From DASPMP01 sp035758925 (GTDB lineage: Bacteria > Gemmatimonadota > Gemmatimonadetes > Gemmatimonadales > Gemmatimonadaceae): DNA of 25,780 nucleotides. A program made the translations under genes and the position numbers. Positions 23,222 through 25,780 of this stretch are shown piece after piece. The stretch is taken from assembly GCA_035758925.1 (NCBI GenBank), contig DASTVV010000194.1:1-25780 (forward strand). Reading direction: 5' to 3'. How positions within the stretch are numbered: position 1 is the first letter of the stretch; every line of letters begins with the position of its first letter. The notes beneath the pieces were generated by a model, which was not told the DNA's origin, ran no database searches, and was given only the letters and a program-made list of their open reading frames with translations.

Positions 23222-23590
23222 GACGTGAACCACGTCTCCGGGGCTGTTGTAGACGGAGCCATGGCAGTGCACCGCTTCTGTGGTCCCGGCCTCCTTGAAA
23301 GGCCGTATCACTGGTTCCTGGGCGTCGAGCTGACCTCGCGTGGGTTGAAAGTGGCACGGCAACATGCCGTATCGCTGACTTATAAGGGATGCCGAGTGCC
23401 GTGCGCATACCGGATCGATCTCGTTGTCGAAGGCTGCGTCGCGGTAGAACTGAAAGCAGTGAAGCAATTGCTTCCCATCCATGAGGCACAGATCCTCTCG
23501 TACTTGAGGCTGAGCGATCTCAAGGTTGGTCTGCTCATCAACTTTCACGAGCGTTTGTTGAAGGACGGGATTCGGCGTTTCGTAGTTTGA
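23219..23590 (+). CDS. GxxExxY family protein, PD-(D/E)XK nuclease-like
   Basis: A 123-residue protein matching the GxxExxY family (PDDEXK_3 type). The name motif is G24-LL-E27-RP-Y30 after VNHVSGAVVDGAMAVHRF. The PD-(D/E)XK core is RIDLVV (D67) followed by VAVELKAV (E77 and K79), then PIHEAQILSYL (Gln91) and VGLLINF. All residues expected for a metal-dependent nuclease core are present, although activity in the family is unproven. The start is ATG 23219, right after a CACAGAG repeat arm, and the stop codon TGA touches the next repeat (TTGAACCACAG at 23591). The open frame continues upstream through the repeat and encodes HREHREHRE. The substitution of RFCGPG and ERPYHW for the common RALGPG and ESVYEA suggests some divergence. 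Confidence 0.9.
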   Translation: MDVNHVSGAVVDGAMAVHRFCGPGLLERPYHWFLGVELTSRGLKVARQHAVSLTYKGCRVPCAYRIDLVVEGCVAVELKAVKQLLPIHEAQILSYLRLSDLKVGLLINFHERLLKDGIRRFVV

Positions 23591-23684
23591 TTGAACCACA
23601 GAGAACACGGAGGACATAGAGAGGCAGGCCGTTCTCTGTGCCCTCTGTGTTCTCTGTGGTTCAAGGTGCCTCTGTGTTCTCAAG
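23591..23684. repeat. CACAGAG-family inverted repeat plus extra part copy, downstream of the GxxExxY gene
   Basis: The left arm 23591-23621 (TTGAACCACAGAGAACACGG then AGGACATAGAG) pairs with the right arm 23632-23664 (TTCTCTGTGCCCTCTGTGTT then CTCTGTGGTTCAA) across a loop of only about 10 bases, giving a long strong hairpin. A third part copy, TGCCTCTGTGTTCTCAAG, follows at 23667-23684. It starts at the stop codon of the GxxExxY gene and runs into the 5' side of the plug-domain gene. Confidence 0.85.
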
Positions 23685-23716
23685 TTGTCCTGGAACCCGC
23701 TCCTGTTCTCGCCACG

Positions 23717-24073
23717 ATGCTTGCCTGCACCGCGTCCCAACCCGGCACAGTGGAGGACCTGCGCGCGAGCGCACTCGCCCGACCTGCCATCGGCACCAGC
23801 GTCATCGGCGAGAGCGAGGTACGCGCGTCCATGGGCGCGAACGCGCTCGACGTCGTGCAGCGGCAGCGGCCGACGTTCCTGCGCAGACGCGGCTCGAACG
23901 GCCCGATGGTGGTGCTGGACAATATGCCGCTTGGTGGCGTGGAGATGCTCAAGGACATCTCCGCATGGAGCATCGCGGAGATCCGCTACGTCGACGGCGT
24001 CAGTGCGGCGTTGATGTACGGCGCGAAGTATGGAGGCGGGGCGATCCTGATACGGACGATACGAGCGAAGTAG
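23717..24073 (+). CDS. TonB-plug-like lipoprotein, probably with 5' end replaced by a repeat
   Basis: The 118 residues include SVIGESEVRASMGANALDVVQRQRPTFL (key part ALDVVQRQRP), GPMVVLDNMPLGGVEMLKDI and IAEIRYVDGVSAALMYGAKYGGGAILIRT, a short free-standing copy of the plug fold of TonB-dependent receptors. In other genomes such short plug proteins are lipoproteins. Here the ATG at 23717 is followed at once by LACTAS, which looks like the end of a lipobox (Leu-Ala-Cys), but the charged and hydrophobic part of a signal peptide is missing. Upstream codons in frame come from the CACAGAG repeat. The simplest reading is that the repeat removed the natural start, leaving a protein that may not be exported. 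Confidence 0.65.
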   Translation: MLACTASQPGTVEDLRASALARPAIGTSVIGESEVRASMGANALDVVQRQRPTFLRRRGSNGPMVVLDNMPLGGVEMLKDISAWSIAEIRYVDGVSAALMYGAKYGGGAILIRTIRAK

Positions 24074-24102
24074 GCGCGTCAGGGGACATTGAGGTCCGGA
24101 CT

Positions 24103-24183
24103 TCGAACTGCAAACTGCGCGAGCTGCCAAACGACGCGAACTGCCAGACAGCGCGAAATGCCAAACGGCGCGACACAGCGACC
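24103..24183. repeat. 17-bp tandem repeat array, copy 1
   Basis: Four to five units run head to tail with a 17-base period: TCGAACTGCAAACTGC, GCGAGCTGCCAAACGAC, GCGAACTGCCAGACAGC, GCGAAATGCCAAACGGC and a part unit. The same unit in the same orientation recurs at 25490-25626. It lies between the plug-domain gene and the stop of the DUF305 gene. Confidence 0.8.
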
Positions 24184-24203
24184 GCGAAGGGATCTCATCG
24201 CAT

Positions 24204-24581
24204 CTAGCGTGGTCCGCGAAGACTGGCTGTGGTGTCGATCGACACCGCTGCCGAGTCGAGCGCGTGCCGCAGCGCAGCGATCTCGGCCTGTTGCGTCACG
24301 ATGATCTCCTGCGCCAGGCGACGCAGGCGATAGTTTCGGCCAAAGCGCAGCTGCACGCGCGCCATCGCGATCGCGTGCTGGTGGTGGGGAACCATCAGGG
24401 CGACGAACTCGCTGTCGGCGCGCGCCGCGGCGGCGGCCGAGAGCGCCGTGTCCCCAGTGAGCGAGACCTCACTGAGCGGCACACGAGGCTGGGACTCGCA
24501 CGCAGCGATCGTGGTAGCTATCGCGATAGCGACGGCGACGACGACGCAGATTGCGCGCCCTACGCGAGCGGTGGCGGCCAT
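24204..24581 (-). CDS. DUF305 lipoprotein
   Basis: The 125-residue protein has a lipoprotein signal with lipobox I25-A-A-C28. The mature part carries the DUF305 signature MVPHHQHAIAMA (H66, H67, H69) and the second helix RLAQEIIVTQQAEIAALRHAL. DUF305 is a small helical-bundle domain with ferritin-like look and conserved histidines, often near copper-handling genes; a metal-binding role is plausible but unproven. The ATG at 24581 has GGAGG four bases upstream. The gene follows the alpha/beta hydrolase by 16 bases on the same strand, so the pair is very likely one operon. Two 17-bp repeat arrays lie outside that operon. Confidence 0.85.
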   Translation of the reverse strand: MAATARVGRAICVVVAVAIAIATTIAACESQPRVPLSEVSLTGDTALSAAAAARADSEFVALMVPHHQHAIAMARVQLRFGRNYRLRRLAQEIIVTQQAEIAALRHALDSAAVSIDTTASLRGPR

Positions 24582-24597
24582 GGTGCCTCCGCGACCG

Positions 24598-25413
24598 CTA
24601 CTTGACCGTCGCGGCTGCCGCTTGCTCGATGAGGTTGGCGACGGCCTCCGGTTGCGACAGGAATGGCACGTGGCTGGCCTTCACCTCGACCGTCTTTGCG
24701 TTCATGCGCTTGGCAAAGACGCGTTCGAGCTCCGGGTTGATCGCCTGATCGTCCTGCGCGACCATGTACCACGCCGGCACCGTTTTCCACGCCGCGCTCG
24801 TAAGCGTCGCCTTGAACGCCGCGCCAGCGATGGGCTTCTGCGTCGCGGCCATGATGCGCGCGTCGTCCACCGTCAGATCCGCGCAGAAGACCTCGTGGAA
24901 TTGCGCGCGATCCAGATAGAGGAAGCCCGCCGAGTCCGGTCGCAGCGCGCCGCCGATCTTGGACGGATACTTCTCGAGCAGCGGCCCGATCGCTTCACCC
25001 GCGTCCGGCGCGAACGCCGCGACGTAGACGAGCGCCTTCACTTTTGGATTGTTCGCTCCAGCGCCCGTAATCACCACACCGCCGTACGAGTGTCCCACGA
25101 GGATCACCGGCAGCATCTGGTCGTTGATCACGCGCTTGGTGTTCGCGATGTCGTCCGGCGTGGCGTGGAGCGGATTCTGGACCGCGATCACGTAGTATCC
25201 GTCGCGCTCCAGAATCGGGATGACCTTGGCCCACCCCGAGCCGTCCGCGAACGCGCCGTGCACCAGGACCACCGCGGCCTTGAGCGCGCGCGGCGAAGTA
25301 CCCGACGCAGTCGACCCGGCCGCGCGCGTCACCTGGGCACCGAGTGTTGCCGCCGTCAGCGTCAGGACAATCAGGCCGGCAAGCGGGATCCGACTGAATG
25401 GGGCGCGACGCAT
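24598..25413 (-). CDS. exported alpha/beta hydrolase, esterase-like
   Basis: A 271-residue enzyme with a signal peptide (residues about 1-26, PLAGLIVLTLTAATLGAQ) and the EstC/methylesterase-like alpha/beta-hydrolase fold. Visible motifs are VLVHGAFADGSGW (oxyanion loop), the nucleophile S109 in LVGHSYGG, the acid D221 or D222 in AQDDQAINPE and the histidine H248 in KASHVPF. The order and spacing fit a working triad. Relatives hydrolyse small esters, but the substrate is not deducible. ATG 25413 is chosen because GGAGAGAG lies just upstream and the signal peptide follows; the frame extends to 25536 through unrelated sequence. It is the first gene of a pair with the DUF305 lipoprotein. Confidence 0.9.
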   Translation of the reverse strand: MRRAPFSRIPLAGLIVLTLTAATLGAQVTRAAGSTASGTSPRALKAAVVLVHGAFADGSGWAKVIPILERDGYYVIAVQNPLHATPDDIANTKRVINDQMLPVILVGHSYGGVVITGAGANNPKVKALVYVAAFAPDAGEAIGPLLEKYPSKIGGALRPDSAGFLYLDRAQFHEVFCADLTVDDARIMAATQKPIAGAAFKATLTSAAWKTVPAWYMVAQDDQAINPELERVFAKRMNAKTVEVKASHVPFLSQPEAVANLIEQAAAATVK

Positions 25414-25489
25414 GGTGCTCTCTCCATCGAGGGACCTGAAAGGTCGCGCGAGATTTGTACCATGTGCGGGAGTGACAAATGCGATTGGC

Positions 25490-25626
25490 GCGAACCGCGA
25501 AACAGCGCCAACCGCCAAAACAGCGCGAGATGCCAAACATCGCCAACTGCCAGAGAGCGCAGTGTGCCGAACGGCGCGAACTGCCTGACAGCGCGAACCG
25601 TCAGACGGCGCGAATACGGCGAACGC
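25490..25626. repeat. 17-bp tandem repeat array, copy 2
   Basis: Eight units in a row, seven of 17 bases and one of 18, for example GCGAACCGCGAAACAGC, GCGAGATGCCAAACATC, GCCAACTGCCAGAGAGC, GCGAACTGCCTGACAGC and GCGAACCGTCAGACGGC. Unit 6 here differs from unit 3 of the 24103 array by one base. It begins 77 bases upstream of the esterase start. Unit-to-unit differences are scattered and there are no unique spacers, so this is not a CRISPR array. The window from 25414 to the end contains no gene I can support. Confidence 0.85.
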
Positions 25627-25656
25627 GCTGGAGGGGGATGGATTACCAAGCGACCA

Positions 25657-25780
25657 GCGCTGGAGGGGATGGGGCTCCCTGGAGCGGACCGTCTGGAGGC
25701 GTCGGCGAACACTCGCCGACGCCGGAAGCCAGCGAGCACCGCAGGAGCGGAGCGCAGGAGCGTAGCGACGAAGCGAGAGC
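25657..25780. repeat. structured dispersed repeat, copy B (inverted relative to copy A, cut by the window edge)
   Basis: Read on the minus strand from the right edge it follows copy A from 4818 onward: GCTCTCGCTTCGTCGCT, CTCCTGCGGTGCTCG, TGGCTTC, then CAGACGGTCCGCTCCAGGGAG. The central hairpin here is GGCGTCGGCGA-acac-TCGCCGACGCC (25698-25723), a perfect 11-bp stem, at the place where copy A has a different hairpin. Just before it, a GCGCTGGAGG-GGATGG motif occurs twice, 32 bases apart (25625 and 25657). Confidence 0.75.

Noticed and set aside
25490..25626. CRISPR array
   Set aside because: The units are contiguous 17-base tandem copies with scattered differences and no unique spacers, and no cas genes are present.

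Overview
This is a GC-rich window with short intergenic gaps and mixed gene orientation. The gene content suggests a free-living soil- or sediment-type Gram-negative bacterium. It includes outer-membrane barrels, a DUF5916/CBM9-type outer-membrane protein, two GH3 glycosidases, a TonB-plug-like lipoprotein and a membrane-anchored AraC-type regulator. The nearest feel is Gemmatimonadota, but that is inference from gene families; no rRNA or other phylogenetic marker is present. I found no tRNA, rRNA, CRISPR array, phage genes or recognisable transposase.

Layout. Positions 1-3700 hold a truncated alpha/beta hydrolase and then the ligase and primase-polymerase halves of a split LigD (NHEJ-type repair). 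A small secreted barrel-like protein lies between the halves on the other strand, and a YCII-domain protein follows. Positions 3760-7540 hold an aldo/keto reductase, a structured repeat element and a secreted GH3 beta-glucosidase. Positions 7640-9290 hold a wrecked efflux operon (a MacA-like adaptor frameshifted and fused to a TolC-like fragment) and a DUF4239 membrane protein. Positions 9344-13000 hold the DUF5916 protein and a second aldo/keto reductase with an internal deletion. Positions 13050-18190 hold a truncated secreted propeller-like protein ending in a G-quadruplex-forming inverted repeat, a membrane-anchored GH3, a DUF6483-like protein and a membrane-anchored calcineurin-type phosphoesterase. 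Positions 18195-21003 hold a three-gene leftward group: secreted protein, membrane AraC regulator, translationally coupled membrane protein. Positions 21232-25413 hold a ThuA-like protein, an SbcD/Mre11-like phosphoesterase, a repeat-bracketed GxxExxY nuclease-like gene, a plug-domain lipoprotein, and a leftward esterase-DUF305 pair.

The most interesting signal is repeats. Three unrelated dispersed families occupy the gaps. (1) A CACAGAG-rich repeat forms inverted pairs at 18195-18288, 23098-23215 and 23591-23664, with a half copy at 13053-13084. Two of the pairs tightly bracket a PD-(D/E)XK-like GxxExxY gene whose start codon region is made by the repeat. (2) A 17-bp tandem repeat (24103-24183 and 25490-25626) brackets the esterase-DUF305 operon. 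(3) A structured element at 4776-4950 recurs inverted at 25657-25780, with a central hairpin preserved although its sequence differs. Several neighbouring genes are truncated, deleted or fused next to such repeats, so this looks like a repeat-driven, actively decaying accessory region.
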